Of a stretch of DNA of 64,000 bases, positions 23,035-35,071 are shown in pieces. The notes below the pieces were generated by a model. It made no database searches. It was not told the origin of the DNA and was given only the letters and a program-made list of their open reading frames with translations. The stretch's first letter is position 1. Each line of letters begins with the position of its first letter. A program made the translations under genes and the position numbers. This stretch comes from Harmonia axyridis (taxonomy: Eukaryota > Arthropoda > Insecta > Coleoptera > Coccinellidae), in NCBI RefSeq assembly GCF_914767665.1, contig NC_059503.1:34038001-34102000 (forward strand), given 5' to 3'.

Positions 23035-23130
23035 TTAAAGAAGGTGTTCGAAATGTCCACCGTTGTGTTGAATGCACAAATGACATCTTCGAATGATTGA
23101 TTGTTTTACATTCAACAATTGTTGCGGCAA
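23035..23130 (-). pseudogene. Transposase C terminus (DDE_3/Tc1-mariner lineage)
   Basis: On the minus strand the frame reads LLNVKQSIIRRCHLCIQHN then GGHFEHLL and a stop (TAA at 23035-23037). The R-C-x-L-C-I-x-x-N-G-G-H-F-E-H-L-L ending is the usual C terminus of insect transposases in the DUF4817/DDE_3 group. Sequence upstream of about 23130 is not readable as transposase, so only the last 30 or so codons remain. It identifies the superfamily of the element 22434-23702. Confidence 0.8.
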
Positions 23131-23704
23131 TAGATTTAAAATGGCTATACACAATGACAGATTTGAAGTTTGTTAGGTTCAGATGTCATTAATTATAATT
23201 ATAGTTAACTAAGTTAATAGCTTATCAACAAATACAGGAAAATGGTATTGGTTACCAAAGGCCCGAACGAAGCATACAAAGAAGAAATCATCTACAGAGA
23301 AATAGGATTTTACAGACCTTCGAAGAAAATAAAAACTCAGTATTCGTAAAGCATCCCAACAACGCAATATTTCAGGAAACAGAATATTCAGAACACTTAA
23401 AAACAACAATTACATAGCATACCACTTCTACTTATTAGTGGGCAATAGAAAATACGCATGCATTTCGCCTTAGAAATTTTCGAAATGAATTCAAATTTAA
23501 TATTTGAATAGGACTAATTTCATGAAAGGATTTCGAAGCAGTCAAAACATATTAAAGAAAACGCGAATTATTTTTTCAACTTTAACACCCTGTATCTCGG
23601 AAACGAAGCATTTCCGGACCTATGTACATAGGAACTTTTTTGCTTAAAATGATGTGATCTATCACCCATTTCAGTTTGTCGGAAACGAATCAGAACACCC
23701 TGTA

Positions 23705-25290
23705 TACATTGCATTATTCTCTGTAAGTGTGAGATTATGTATGGGATACAGATATTTATCCACCTGTCTAGTTTTCGTATTCTTATTTCTAAATCTATCA
23801 AATTACTCTCTGTGTTGTATGAGAAATTTTATACAAATATAAACATAAAGTCTTTTGAAAATATGAATATTATTATCCCGAGAAACACCCCTGCACGTCT
23901 GCCTGTATTTCATGTTTAGCATAGATCTCAAAGCAATAGAGTATATATAGAGTATTGGATGGAGTATATTCAGTCTTCAGACTGAAGGTTCGAATTTTTT
24001 CCCACACCTCAAGATTAACCCGGCCCAATGAATTTTGAATAAATGAGAAACCTTAGCTCTCCCCCAATTCGTGTGATTCGATAGAACCCCCATCTCATTC
24101 AGAAGGCACCGCAATGAAACAAATCGCCTCATTCTCCCCACACTTCTAAGACATCAATTTCTCGTCTTGCCTGAAAGCATACCGTCCGATGGAGAAGTTA
24201 CCCGTGCGAAAAACTCCTTCAAACGTTGCCTCCAAGGGAGCGGGAACTATTTCATATTCAGGTCATGAAAACCAAGTATGGAATTCAATCAGGCATCGCA
24301 AAGATTGAGAATAATTTTATTTGAATGTCGGCAGAATGAGCGGATTTGTATTGCGGAATGTACTCCCCTGAATATTTTGACTGGTGAGTCTCGGGAGGCC
24401 GCGTTCCGAATGGAAATTGAAGAGGTGGAGGGGCGGAGGAAGGGTCTTTGTTATTAAATTGGGATAACGGTAATTTTGGGAATGAATGTCGATGAAAAGC
24501 ACGGAATATTCTATTGAGTTAATTTTGGAGGGTTAGACGTTTCAATAATGAACAGGGAGGGTGAGAGTGAAGGGGTTTTTCGAAAATGAAAAGAATTTCT
24601 TCGTAGCCAGTTTCGAAAATATATGAACTTTCATCATATTTATGATCTGTACAACAGTCAGAACAACAAGTTATCGATGAGGAGCGGGAAGATGAGTTGA
24701 AGTTGAAATTTGAAGGGAGAAAATTGTAAGGGTGAAAAATATTTTAAACATCTACGAACATCGAAAACAACGGAAAACAAGAGCAAGATATTGAGAAAAG
24801 AATATTAAAAGGCAGCGATTTATATTTCGCAATGCATAGGATAGGAAAGGGCATATAATGTACAAACCTGTGGTTGTGAAAAGTGGAATATAACAAGGAG
24901 AAACTAGTAAATTACATAATAAGAGTTTTAGTATATTACCCACGACTAGAAAAAGTTACGCACCAGCCGAAAAGTATCGAGTGCGTATTTGTATTACAAC
25001 TCGAGTTGTGTACTATACGTTTTCTACATGTGTTCTTGCATTAATTTCCATAAAAAATTTGGCAAATCCAAAACCTAGTAACACAATTACGCAAAGTTAT
25101 CGGCTACGCGGGCTGTTATTCGTTTACGAATAACTACTAAAGATGTTATCTTATTGGTTATTCGCCGTGCGATTTACTTTATTGGTCGTTTAGTGTGCTC
25201 TCTGTTTACGGTAAAGTATAAAATAAATCGCACAATTTTACGTTGCACAACTGCTATACAAACTGCTTGCCGCAGATTTCCAATTCTCCA
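23705..25290. other. No recognised gene; GC-richer island 24000-24500
   Basis: 24000-24500 is enriched in G and C, free of transposon ends, and may be host unique sequence. Frames of about 60 codons on either strand have no recognisable motif. 24950-25250 contains CGTGCGATTTAC and its inverted relative TAAATCGCAC about 65 bp apart, a weak hairpin just upstream of the Jockey fragment. Confidence 0.3.
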
Positions 25291-25299
25291 TGGTCCAAC

Positions 25300-26155
25300 T
25301 TTTAGCTTTTGTATTGTCGCAAGTTTAGAGCTAGAGTTAAGAGAGTGTTGTCTTCAGAGAGGTCTCTTTCGGCCGAAGTTCTGCAAGGATCTCTGCTGTC
25401 TCCAATATTGTTTACAATATATGTATCCGACATGCCAAAAAAAGACAAAACCTCCATGGCACTGTACATTGACGACACTTGCATTCTTGCCAGTTCTTGG
25501 TGTCCCAAAATGGCAATGAAATACCTACAAGACGCCATCTATAGACTTCAATAGTGGTTTGCTCGATGAAGAATTGAAGTAAACCCTGAGAAGAGCGAAG
25601 CCGTTTTTTTCAGCAGAAAGAAAAAAAGATCCCCAAGGACACGTTGTAATGTGCGGTAAGAGGAGCGAATGAAAAAACGAGGCTAAGTATCTGGGAGTGA
25701 TCCTTGACAAGAAGCTCACTTGGAATCAATACATCCCATCAGCAGTGACCGAGAGAAAGGCAGCAGCCTCAGTGTTGCAACCGCTTCTTTGCAAAAGCAG
25801 CAAAATGTCTCTTTCCAACAAGCTTCTTCTCTATGAGTCTACAATTCAGCCGGCCATGTTTTGCGCATGCCCGGCTTGGGGATACGCCGCAAAGACGCAT
25901 ATGTAGAGACTTCAAGTCGTCAGAGATCGTTTGATGATCCTGAGACGAGCCGTAAATGCACCATGGTTTGTCAGCAACATATGGATACATGAAGACCTGA
26001 AAATACCATTCCTAAACGACCATCTAAAAGATCTGAGCGTGAAGACCTTCATCAGAATGGACAATCACGCAAACCCTCTTATTAGGAAGGCTTGCGACTA
26101 TAATGAAAAAGGCCCTGGGAAACACAAAAGACCGAAGGTGGCACTTCCCTAGGCA
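25300..26155 (+). pseudogene. Jockey-type LINE reverse transcriptase, C-terminal half
   Basis: This encodes the second half of a non-LTR retrotransposon reverse transcriptase, which in intact copies makes cDNA directly at the target site. In order: VLQGSLLSPILFTIYVSDM (about 25375), the active-site motif ALYIDDTCI (about 25460; YxDD intact), VNPEKSEAVFFSRK (about 25575), KYLGVILDKKLTWN (about 25685) and the thumb/tail with RLQVVRDRLMILRRAVNAPWF (about 25910). Disruptions are few: stops at the TAG in LQ-stop-WF (25552), at 25567 and after KTHM (25904), plus a frame change near 25640. It is therefore a fairly recent dead copy. The 5' half, including the endonuclease, is missing. GC content is higher than the surroundings. 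Confidence 0.9.
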
Positions 26156-26329
26156 GTGTGTGTTGAAGCCAAATTCTTAGTGGCAGAGAGATTGTGTAAT
26201 GATCACACAAACCTTTTGAGTGGCATATTGCCACCCGCTAGAGCAGATCTACATAGCTCACCAGATATTAATTATATTGAGATTGAGCAGTAAAAGGCTA
26301 ATATCCTGACTGCAAAAGAGAAAGAAGTT

Positions 26330-26995
26330 CCAAGTTCCAATTCTTGACAGTACAATTGCGAGTTAACAGTTGTACCGTAGGGAAACCACTCATGGTAGAT
26401 AAGTCCCTGCTTATCCCACAAAACACACAACAAAACCTTCCTGGCCGTCAATCCTAGCTTGGCCACCGTTTCCGCCACCTCACCGCGTTTCGACCACGAC
26501 CGTTTTCGCTTGACGTTGTCGTAAGTGATCCACTTTACAGATTCAGCAACAACTCGGATATGGAAATCGATCTATGATATTTTTTTGCGTTGAATCGTGT
26601 GATACCCATACATCGAGCTCCTTCTTGAAGCCAGCCATATTCAAATATTTGTAAACTGTTTCTTGTGAAATCTTTAGCTCTTGGAAAATTGAAACAGTAC
26701 TCACATGACGGTCGAGCTTGACAATGTCCATAATTTTATCGACATTTTCGACAATTGGACATCGAAATTACCGTAACGGGATCTACGAAACCAATATTGC
26801 GCGTGGCTGTTACAGGACGATAAACACTATTGACATTTTCATCTGTGTGGCTTGCATTTTCGCCTTTATCGAATTTATTTTCTCTTTCGCTCAAACTTAA
26901 CCGCGACAACTAATCACAAAACTGTCAGAATATTTTTTGCAGTACGAAACCGTATCTTCCTTGAGCAATCTAGTGGAACCCGATCAGACTTATAA
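26330..26995 (-). pseudogene. Mariner relic, irritans type (DD34D)
   Basis: Minus strand, 5' to 3': EFDKGENAS (about 26870), WFRRSRYGNFDV (about 26790), VENVDKIMDIVKLDRHVSTV (about 26745-26690), ELKISQETVYKYLN, FKKELDVWVSHDSTQKN (about 26600), KWITYDN (about 26525), KLGLTARKVLLCVLWDKQG (about 26450) and YGTTVNSQLYCQEL (about 26360). These are the N-terminal two thirds of an irritans-subfamily transposase. The segment with the first catalytic aspartate (normally TGDEKWI) is deleted, and everything after YCQEL is missing. Possible 5' TIR remains (TAAGTCTGATCGG) end near 26995. Confidence 0.85.
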
Positions 26996-29253
26996 ATAAT
27001 TAAAGCCATTTATCTATTCTTTTTAATACACCTAATATCATCGAACTGCTGAAAGTTGATATCTGTTTAATTCTCCTCGATTTTCTGAATCGAAAGGCGA
27101 ATAAAAAGGCGAAACAATAAGAATGTGAATGATGTGATGAATATTTTGACCCGTTTTCATAAGCCCAAATCCGTTATTCAGAGAGTTTTCGATGAATAAC
27201 AATACACATTGTCGAAATCAGCTCACGTCCCGTCGTTGAATTATATTTTCAAGACAACGTCCTCCTTTGCATACTATACACTCTATATCAAAGGGAGAAT
27301 AGACAGAATGGAATAAAAACGCTGACTTCCCCCAACAAGGAAGCTATTTGAGTATTTAAAATAATTCCAACATCAGTTTTGCCAACAATAAACCTAAAAC
27401 CCCCCCGATTGTTACGTTCCCACAGAACCTTCCGCTTTCCTATAAAACCTCAAATACAAGCGACGTTATCTATTCTTTCAACACGACATCATCTCAACAT
27501 CGGAATGAGAATGGAGCGACTTCTTCTTACCGGTCCCTTAGCAACCCCCTTGGACCCCCAGGTCCCTCCTTTAGTCGATTCAAATTCACTTTAGATTCAA
27601 TCTGAGCTCCGAATTGAATAAGAACAATATCTTTCCCTCTGACGTTGCTTGTGCCAAGTTTCTTCCTTGGAGTTTGTTTGAACGAGACCATTAGTCTCTT
27701 CGGCTTTATGTTCTGGGTCCCGACCTGCGAAAGGGATATCTGTTTTGAAGTTTTGTAATAATTGGTTTGTCCTTCGGATCACGGCGATAGAATATAGAAT
27801 TGCCATGGTTCGAGTCCTGCTCGACGGGAGTTCCCGAAAGGAAATTATTCAGTTTGGTGATCTATTGAATGATGAGGACGTTTGTTTTATTGGGACAGTT
27901 TCATTGAATTTCTTGTTTCTCGTCTTGTTCGTAATACTCTTTTCAGTTTACTCGGAGACATGGAAATTGGAGCACTGACTAATTGAGAATAATAAGAAAT
28001 GAAGTTCAAAAGATACAAGAAAAAATATACAAGGTATTTAATCATTGTGTTCAGTATTTCAGGACAGTGGATTCAAAAATAAGTAGATTGTTCTTCAAGA
28101 TAATTTTCAACATTGAAAAGTTTCATTTCGTTAGAAACGTCACAGTTTTACTTTGAAATCTAACGGAGATAAAAAACTTTTCAAATGAAACTGACTTTTG
28201 GCCCCCGATTCGATAATTTCCACTCGCAAATAGAATTTTATGGCATTCCGAACAGCTTTCGTTTTGTGTTTGTATGTTGGCCTGCCTGCCGGTATGGGTG
28301 CCCATTTCACTTTTATATCACCCTTATCCTCTTCAATTCTCATCTGATCCCAATGAAATTTGCTATAGATGTCCTGTATCAGTTGTACATTTTTACATTC
28401 GAATGCAAGCTATTCCAAATGTAGGCAGCATGTGTTTTCGTTGAGTATTCTCTAATATCAATATTCAGCAATTTATTACCTAGAAATTGGTATAAGTAGT
28501 CAAGATGAGATGAATGGTTCTAGAGAAATTTTAGTTCTTTCCAATATACGTTGTGCTCCATTTTTTGTTTCGAAGTTTTCCATGAGACATCAAACCAGAT
28601 CCTTGGAATTTTAATATTTTATTTGGAGGCAAAGCATTGGCATGAATGAATCCAGAGAGTTCTCAGAAGTTTATGTTCATATAGTACATTTAGATATTCA
28701 GTTGTCAATTCTCCAAGGAAGTAATATACACAGAAATGGACGAGATCTCAGAAGCTTTAAACAACAAGTTAGTGCTTTTTACAATTTTTTTTTCTTATGA
28801 AACTAGTTCAACTCTGAGAACCCTCTGGATTTATTCATGCACAAATTTAATAAGAGATAACAACTAACAGTGAGATAGGGATTTTGAAAATGGATATGAA
28901 GTTCCAAGTTTTGTGCGGAGTTTGGTATTGATCGCATAATCAGATTCATAGAATATTTGAGCAGAATATGGGAAAAACATAAGGAACTCCATAACGCGAA
29001 ATCCGAGATAAAATCTGACACTTTTGTGAACTCGTTCATGCACGGAGAACTCCATATAGTGTCTATATTATGTGGTCTTCAACACATTATATAGTGTTGA
29101 AGGGCACATTTGTTGCATGGAGGACGAGCGGTCAAAAGCTCCCGACTCTGTTGTTTATGTAATGTTGTGGCTAGAAAATGGTCATTGGTAAACCAAGCGA
29201 GGTGTGGGCAAAGTGCCATGCGAAATAATATTTCCCACAGTATTAGCAATACA
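26996..29253. other. No recognised gene; GC-richer island 27380-27720
   Basis: No transposon ends or protein families were recognised. 27380-27720 is GC-richer with a C-run (CCCCCCC near 27405) and could be host unique DNA. 28140-28350 contains overlapping open frames on both strands with no known domain. A perfect small hairpin CTTCAACAC..GTGTTGAAG lies near 29077-29102. Confidence 0.3.
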
Positions 29254-30108
29254 TGTAGGCTTGGTTAATCGATCGTCTAGAGGTATGATTCGATTACCTG
29301 GCCTTTCGTCTTTTTCTCCGTGACTTTGTTGGATTTGTAATAATTAAATTTTTTTCAATTATTTACTCATATTTACAGAGCCACACTTATACAGTACAAA
29401 CTCAGTATTGAGAAGATCCTAATTACATCTTGATTACAAGTTTCTTACTACGGTAATGAATTTCGTCTTCAACTTGTTTGTTGATTACTCGAAACGTCTT
29501 CGTTTATCACGTCTTCGTCGTACTTCAAGTTTTTGGTCGTCACATCTCTAACTCATCTTAATTTAGTCCGCGAACCGTCTTTTCGTCTTACGTCTTAAGT
29601 TGACCGACCGAACTTGACTCGTCTTCGGCTTAAGTTGAACTTTACCCGTCTTCGGCCTAATTTGAACTGTGCTCTCTGCCGATTGGAACTACCCTCTCTC
29701 GAATATCGACCTCCGTTTCTCTCGGTTTGACCACACCCTTAGGGAAAAGTACCATCCCCTAGTCCAATAAGAGCTTTGCCGTACCGCCCACAAAGATCTT
29801 CTTGGATTCCTGGAAATCGAATATTCTCGAAGGAATAAAACCTGATACACAGATGTAACACATCCGGTACAACCATCTTGTTATCGAACTTTCGCAACCC
29901 CAGTAAATCTCTTAGGTTTTACAACCGACATGACACATCTTCGACACCCCGAAGAATTACACATCCTTTTTACATTATGTACAATAACAATTCGTTCCCT
30001 GTAAATTCATTGAAAGTGTCATGCTCTCGACATTTGAAGAAATTAATAGGTCTCCAAGCATCCGGTTGACCATCCCAATTAGTTACAGGGGACTAACTGG
30101 ATCCTACA
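29254..30108. mobile_element. Solo LTR, copy B (inverted), with 4-bp duplication TACA
   Basis: In the plus direction it starts TGTAGGCTTGG and ends ..GGATCCTACA, so it lies opposite to copies A and C. TACA flanks both sides (29250-29253 and 30109-30112). The AGACG-rich middle appears here as CGTCTT words (about 29460-29660). It is about 855 bp, slightly shorter than copies A (892) and C (880). No internal retrotransposon sequence adjoins. Confidence 0.9.
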
Positions 30109-30112
30109 TACA

Positions 30113-31004
30113 TAGTTTTGAAATTGAGTAAGATATGAAGAAAACTACTTTTCATAGCAGTTGTAGGAAAACATATATAATCCATCCACCTCCAGCGTCA
30201 CCAACGTCCAACAGTATCAACACTTCAATTTCTCAAAACGACAATAAAATAGAATTCCAACTCGAGCATACAGAATATAATTTCGATCATACTTCACTCG
30301 AAGTATTTCGCAAAACAATCGCCAAACACACAAGCTACGCTCCGATGATGGTGACTAGGTGTATAATCGAATATTGTCTTCGCTCTTGAGATCAAAATTG
30401 ATTATGTCCACTGAGTATTATGTCTGATATTTTCATACGATCAGAGACGACACATTAAGAGAACCACGTCATCGAAAACTGTGGAAACTACGAATATTAG
30501 CATCTGCCCGGTCAGATGATAATTTCCCCGATCTTTCTCAGGACCGCATTTCCCGCTTATTGCTCGAGTACACACTTGAATATATTCAAGAAAATCGAGC
30601 TTCATCGAGCGTGAAAACTTCAACACCCGAAAAACCCCTACCCAAACTTCCCGTTCACGTTTTCCGAGAAAGGGAGTGAGAAACCTATTTGCCTGGCGCT
30701 TACCCCATCTCCATCCGAGATATATCCCTCCACTGCATTCGAATGTACAGATTCAACGAGAGGGAGGAAAACTCCTTGAAACTACTTCTGGTCTTCTCGG
30801 TAGATCCATGCTTGAAGTCGACGATTTGCTTCTGAAGAGGTTCGAAATTGATCTTTTTATCATTTATTAATTAAGTGAAAGCGAACAAATGAAATAACTT
30901 TTCACTTAGCCAAAAAGGAACATGGAACAAACTCCGGGGGGAATGAACCAGTCTAGAATCGAGGCATATAAAAACTTTTCGAAAATTAAATAATATATTT
31001 ATAA
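30113..31004. other. No recognised gene
   Basis: Mixed-composition sequence; the frame at 30135-30389 (84 codons) and the minus frame at 30441-30626 have no recognisable domain. No transposon ends were seen. Confidence 0.3.
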
Positions 31005-31140
31005 TAATCATACGTTGAAATGTATGATGCCCCGTTACATTTCCTCTGCTAATACTGAGATTCATCGACACATATGCTTGATTGTTTGAAATTAATATTT
31101 TGTATTGCTCTTTCTCAAAAGAATATATATATATATATAT
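31005..31140 (+). repeat. Interspersed repeat copy plus (AT)n microsatellite
   Basis: 31005-31090 matches 3785-3915 in inverted orientation (TCATACGTTGAAATGTAT and ACATTTCCTCTGCTAATACT). It is followed by an alternating AT run at about 31122-31140. Confidence 0.5.
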
Positions 31141-31387
31141 TTCAAAATCATGAAATTTCACTATGTAAAAGTCAATGAAACGAAATATCGTCAAAAAAAT
31201 AACAAATTAACTGTTGAATGAATTCTTCAACTGAATACGGTTCCAATGGCACTAGAAGTGAAAATAGATTATTTTGAATATACTGAAATTCAGTTCTCTC
31301 CTGAGTGTTAACGCAAATCATTGAAGTATTTTACACTAGAATATTTCGCACTTTTTTCTGTAGATGCAAGTTGGTGTCTTGGGTAAA

Positions 31388-31640
31388 TTATCTCCGATCC
31401 TCCATTATAATAGATTGTGGGTCAAAGATACAATCGTCAGTATGAATAGCTGGAACTATTAAAATTCTATTATGCTTGAATTTTCCTCTAAATGATGCAG
31501 TTGTCTTTGTCTTGAGCATGAACCTTGATATTCGCTTCTGTAATATCATGATGTCACTTAATCTACTCGCTGTTACATAAAACATAATCCCATAGCGCAC
31601 TCTTTATTCTAAAACTCCATAATATAAAGTTTTCATTGTT
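31388..31640 (-). pseudogene. LINE reverse transcriptase tail fragment
   Basis: The minus strand reads LRYGIMFY-type sequence (RYGIMFYVTASRLSDIM), then LQKRISRFMLK, then FKHNRILIVPAI. This is the usual order in the region after the reverse transcriptase core of CR1/Jockey-type LINEs (YGI.x.W..., QKR..R, ..ILT.P). The active site is missing. Upstream bases to about 31640 (TATTATGGAGTTTTAGAATA) continue the homology weakly. Confidence 0.6.
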
Positions 31641-31975
31641 GAAAAATCCAAGCACATATGTTGAACACCCTCATTGAAAAGCACACTGAAGTTGATGGTC
31701 CTCATAATTTGTCTTTATACTTAGACCAATTTAAAGTATCTTCCAATGAATCTTGTTGATAGGCACAATTTTATGGTGGTCGAATTTAAGTTGATTGATT
31801 CAGGTGTAATGGAACCAGAGTACCTCGATTTGAATAGAACAGCTCATATTTACTTACTGATCAGAAATAATCCATTTGTCCTGAACCAATGACTTGCTTC
31901 ACACATAACCAGTTTAATCAATCAGCTTATTCAGCTTCAATATTTTGATGTTTATCAAAATTTTGAAATACAGTA

Positions 31976-32075
31976 CAGTCTCGATTATCCGAAATAATGT
32001 GGACCAAGGTGATTTCGGATAATCGAAATTTCGGTTAATCCGAATTTTTTCTTTTGGAGAAAAGGAGTCCTCATT
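31976..32075 (+). mobile_element. Orphan pogo/Tigger-like transposon end
   Basis: After TA (31974-31975) the sequence starts CAGTCTCGATTATCCGAAAT. It continues with ATTTCGGATAATC, an exact inverted copy of GATTATCCGAAAT, and then a further TTTCGGTTAATCCGAAT. CAGT starts followed by repeated TTATCCGAAAT words are characteristic of pogo/Tigger-type elements of the Tc1-mariner superfamily, which also duplicate TA. The other end and any CENP-B-like transposase were not found nearby, so the element is truncated or very diverged. Confidence 0.6.
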
Positions 32076-33180
32076 TTTACCGATTTTTCAATAATTTTCC
32101 GGTCAATATAAAATGCTGCATAATTCTTAAAGTTCAAATATGTATTGAAACTGAAGGAATTCGCATGTAAATATAAATTTATTCGCTAATTTCTCCAATT
32201 CTATCTATATTCTATCTATACCATATTTTGCAAGAAGTTTGAGATGACTATTCTTAATTACTTACTTTTTTCAATAAACGTGCATGAATCGAAATCGAAA
32301 TGGAAAAGTTGCTTGTAAATACTGGCATTTTTGGTATATTCTGCTACAATAACATCAAAAACACTTTACTCACTTTAGTTTTAAGAAATTCTATTTCCAG
32401 CCTCATGAATATTTCTCATTGATGGATATCCGAAAACTTTTCCTTTTCAATGTTTAATGTAACCAAACATTGATGATCAAAATTACCTCAAGAACACAAG
32501 ATACTCAATACATTTTGAACGTTGAAAGCGATCAGCTAACTGTTTTCTAGAAAATTATGGAAAATCTAAACGTGATCAATACGAAGAATTATCACAACCA
32601 GTCTCAAACTCTCTATGTTGTTAGGTTTAACCGAAAATATGATACTAACCATTTGGGGATTACATTTTGTAACCGCACAGTTTCATACATATTTCAAGTT
32701 CTTCATCAGTCACTCAAACATCAGACAGTGTCTGTAAGTGCAGTGTAAAATGCACGATTATACAATGTAATCCTCAAATTGTTAATATGATATTGTTTTA
32801 ATCGTTTAAATCAATATCAACTACCAATTAGTAATGAATTACGTAGAATTATATTGATTGTGCGTGCTGAAAGCTCAATAGCGAAAATTCACTCTACCTT
32901 CACATCTGAAGACACACAGAAAATGTCTGAAATCCCAACAGTATTTTCTTCAAAGTATTCGAGCGCAAGGTAATATTATACAACAAAAAGGATAATAAGA
33001 GCTCTCTTGCTTTGTAGGCTTGTTTTCAGGTACTTCACCTCGAGATCCACCCAACATCTGTGTTGGACGCTTTCCTAGTCGTTTAGTTTATTTCTTCAAG
33101 GAAACCTGATGTCCTTTTTCGGAATAATAATATGTAAGAAAGCAGATCATAGATCATCTTTATATCTTCAAAACTAATGA
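32076..33180. other. No recognised gene
   Basis: AT-rich sequence following the pogo-like end. It could include decayed interior of that element, but no transposase motif is readable. The 63-codon frame at 32557-32748 has no recognised features. Confidence 0.3.
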
Positions 33181-33181
33181 A

Positions 33182-33695
33182 ATGAGACACCATATATTCG
33201 AAATATTGAAATATGTTAAAGCTAACATTCACACTTTTCCATTATTAAATGACAACCATGCGTATGATACTCGGAGTGCAAAAGATTTATCAATACCAAA
33301 ACACAAATTGACTGGTTATGAGAAATCATCCAGGTATAGTATATCCAAAGTCACTTGGAGTAAGATGAATATTTCGATTATACAAGGATTGTCCAAGTTT
33401 CCAGAAATTCCTTTGGGGCCATTGAATTAATTTCCTAACAATACTTTCAAATAAACCCCGGTGTTCAGCGGATCGCGGTATCCACTTCAAAGGGACATCT
33501 ATGGCCAAGCGTTTTTATGGACTAGTTTAAGTGACTTTGGATAAACTGTACATGGGCATTGAACTGTATAATGAATTACCTGTTGGAATTAAACAGGTGA
33601 AGAATGGTCGTTTGTTTAATAAATCAGTGGAAGGGTATTTGTTGAAGAAAAGCTTTCATACTCTCAAAAAGTATTTTGGGGATTCTTTTTGATTT
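33182..33695 (+). pseudogene. LINE ORF2 C-terminal region, split by a MITE
   Basis: The first part reads FPLLNDNHAYDTRSAKD and IPKHKLTGYEKSS (33225-33330). The second part reads GIELYNELPVGIKQV, then VEGYLLKKSFHTLKKYF and a stop (33553-33691). H-x-Y-x-TR, LYNxLPxxIK and YLLxxxFxxLxxYF are the usual end of CR1/Jockey-like LINE polyproteins. A 212-bp MITE (33337-33548) interrupts between them. Removing it and one copy of the duplicated TA rejoins the same frame. The part after the stop resembles a LINE 3' UTR with ATAAATGAATAA near 33790. Confidence 0.8.
33337..33548 (-). mobile_element. 212-bp TA-flanked MITE inserted in a LINE
   Basis: The ends are inverted: TAGTATATCCAAAGTCACTT at the left and, inverted, CAGTTTATCCAAAGTCACTT at the right. 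TA flanks both sides (33335-33336, 33549-33550). It is the reverse-oriented relative of 56202-56412. It has no coding capacity. TA duplication and short TIRs fit a Tc1/mariner-type MITE. Confidence 0.85.
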
Positions 33696-33699
33696 ATTT

Positions 33700-35071
33700 T
33701 CTTAGTTGCTGTTTTTCTGAAATTTTTTGTAATTTTTTTTTCCTGATGACAGGTCCTATGCCGAATGTATTTCAAAAATATTTCAAAATAAATGAATAAT
33801 ACTCAGAAAAAGATAAATTTGAAATCTCAATACCTTCAAAACTGATGACATTTGCCAAAAACTGATTACAGAATACTTTTCCACGAATCTGCGGCTTAAC
33901 AACTCTAAAAGAAATATAGGTTGTCTCATTCAAAAAACACCAACTCTTCTCTATATCTTTAGAACGTAAAACAGAATTTTAGGAATATATAGACAGAAAC
34001 CAAGATGTAGCGAAAAAATTGAAACAGTAATTTTTCGAAAACGAATCAAGATATCTATGATATAGAGAGATAGAGGTTAAGATTTTTTTTTGTAGTTCTC
34101 GAGATGCTTTCTATGAGCTTCGAATTTGGGATACCATGTACAAGTATAAGACACAATTGATGAATTTCATACGTGTGATAATACCCTTCATAGTTTCATT
34201 CACCGTTTGTGAAATTTGCAGTGTTTTCGTATAATCTCCAATTTATTGAGACGTAATTCGCTCAGATTGGGACATCAGAATTGAAATACGAGAGGAAAGG
34301 ATGTTATTGTGAGTGGAAACTCAGAACATTCATTCATCCTAATCGGTGAAAAATAGCATTTCGCTCCATGAATTGAAAAACTTGAACCCCCACACCCTAG
34401 ACATCTATCACCTTCCAAAAACATAAACAACGTCGTTTACCAGCCAACGGACGGTCGAAATGACAGATGGATAATCAAATTGATGCCCTTTCGGACAAAC
34501 GTGAGCCTTTTTTACGGTGAAATTTACAACGTCATCGCTCAAACATAATGGCCGCAGTAAGCACTCTATCGTATTTTTGGACATCCTCCGATAAATAACT
34601 AAGTGGCAATAAGTTACATAACGTACGAAACATGACGAAAAAAATCCGCATAATACATTAAAATCTCCGAAAACTTTGAGCTCTGAAAAGTCCGCTCTTC
34701 GGTTTAATAGCCAAGATTTACAACGTTTTTTACTTGCGAGCAGAGGCCACATAATGAGGAAAACTTCTGTAAATTCCTCTTCCGGAAACAGGAAACAGTA
34801 TGGCGTTTGGCACTTCGCAGAGCTTTAGTCTGCTCTCTTTGGAGCGACGGTAGCATTTTATTCTCGTATCAATCCTGACACTATAAGCTAGCATTAATGG
34901 TTCCTCGAAATTGGGTTACACAACATTCATATTGAACATAATAATATTAATGAAAGCCAAGTGACAATTCAAGGCTCAATATCAGTAGAATTCGAGGAAT
35001 ATTCTATCATACTCGAATATTTACAGGAATGGTTCACAACAGAGATTTGCCTCTACAGTAGGTACCTATAT
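33700..35071. other. No recognised gene; GC-richer island 34400-34860
   Basis: 33700-34400 is AT-rich and unassigned. In 34400-34860 the GC content rises, transposon signatures are absent, and a 114-codon minus frame (34408-34752) is open. That frame contains CPKGHQ and several cysteines but matches no family I know, and the frame is not obviously under coding constraint. Host exon, UTR or conserved non-coding DNA are all possible. Confidence 0.3.

Larger units (their letters stand above)
22434..23702. mobile_element. TA-flanked element with about 150-bp TIRs (CAGGGTGTTCTGA family)
   Basis: TIRs 22434-22583 and 23553-23702 are near-identical inverted copies with tips CAGGGTGTTCTGATTTGTTT. 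TA flanks both sides (22432-22433, 23703-23704). A second TACAGGGTGTTAAAG lies about 110 bp inside each TIR. The interior contains a 63-bp direct duplication (about 22777-22902, TTGCTAGGGGCAACCGTTTC in each unit) and the C terminus of a transposase on the minus strand. A compact derivative lacking the interior is at 58543-58859. Confidence 0.9.

Noticed and set aside
28123..28424. Overlapping frames on both strands near 28.1-28.4 kb as a coding region
   Set aside because: Three overlapping frames of similar length in different registers, none with a known motif.
20189..30108. Copies A and B as the two LTRs of a single retrotransposon
   Set aside because: They are in opposite orientation and each has its own complete target duplication, so they are separate insertions.
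34408..34752. 114-codon minus-strand frame with cysteines (CPKGHQ) as a zinc-binding protein
   Set aside because: Cysteine spacing fits no motif I know, and there is no supporting splice or start signal.
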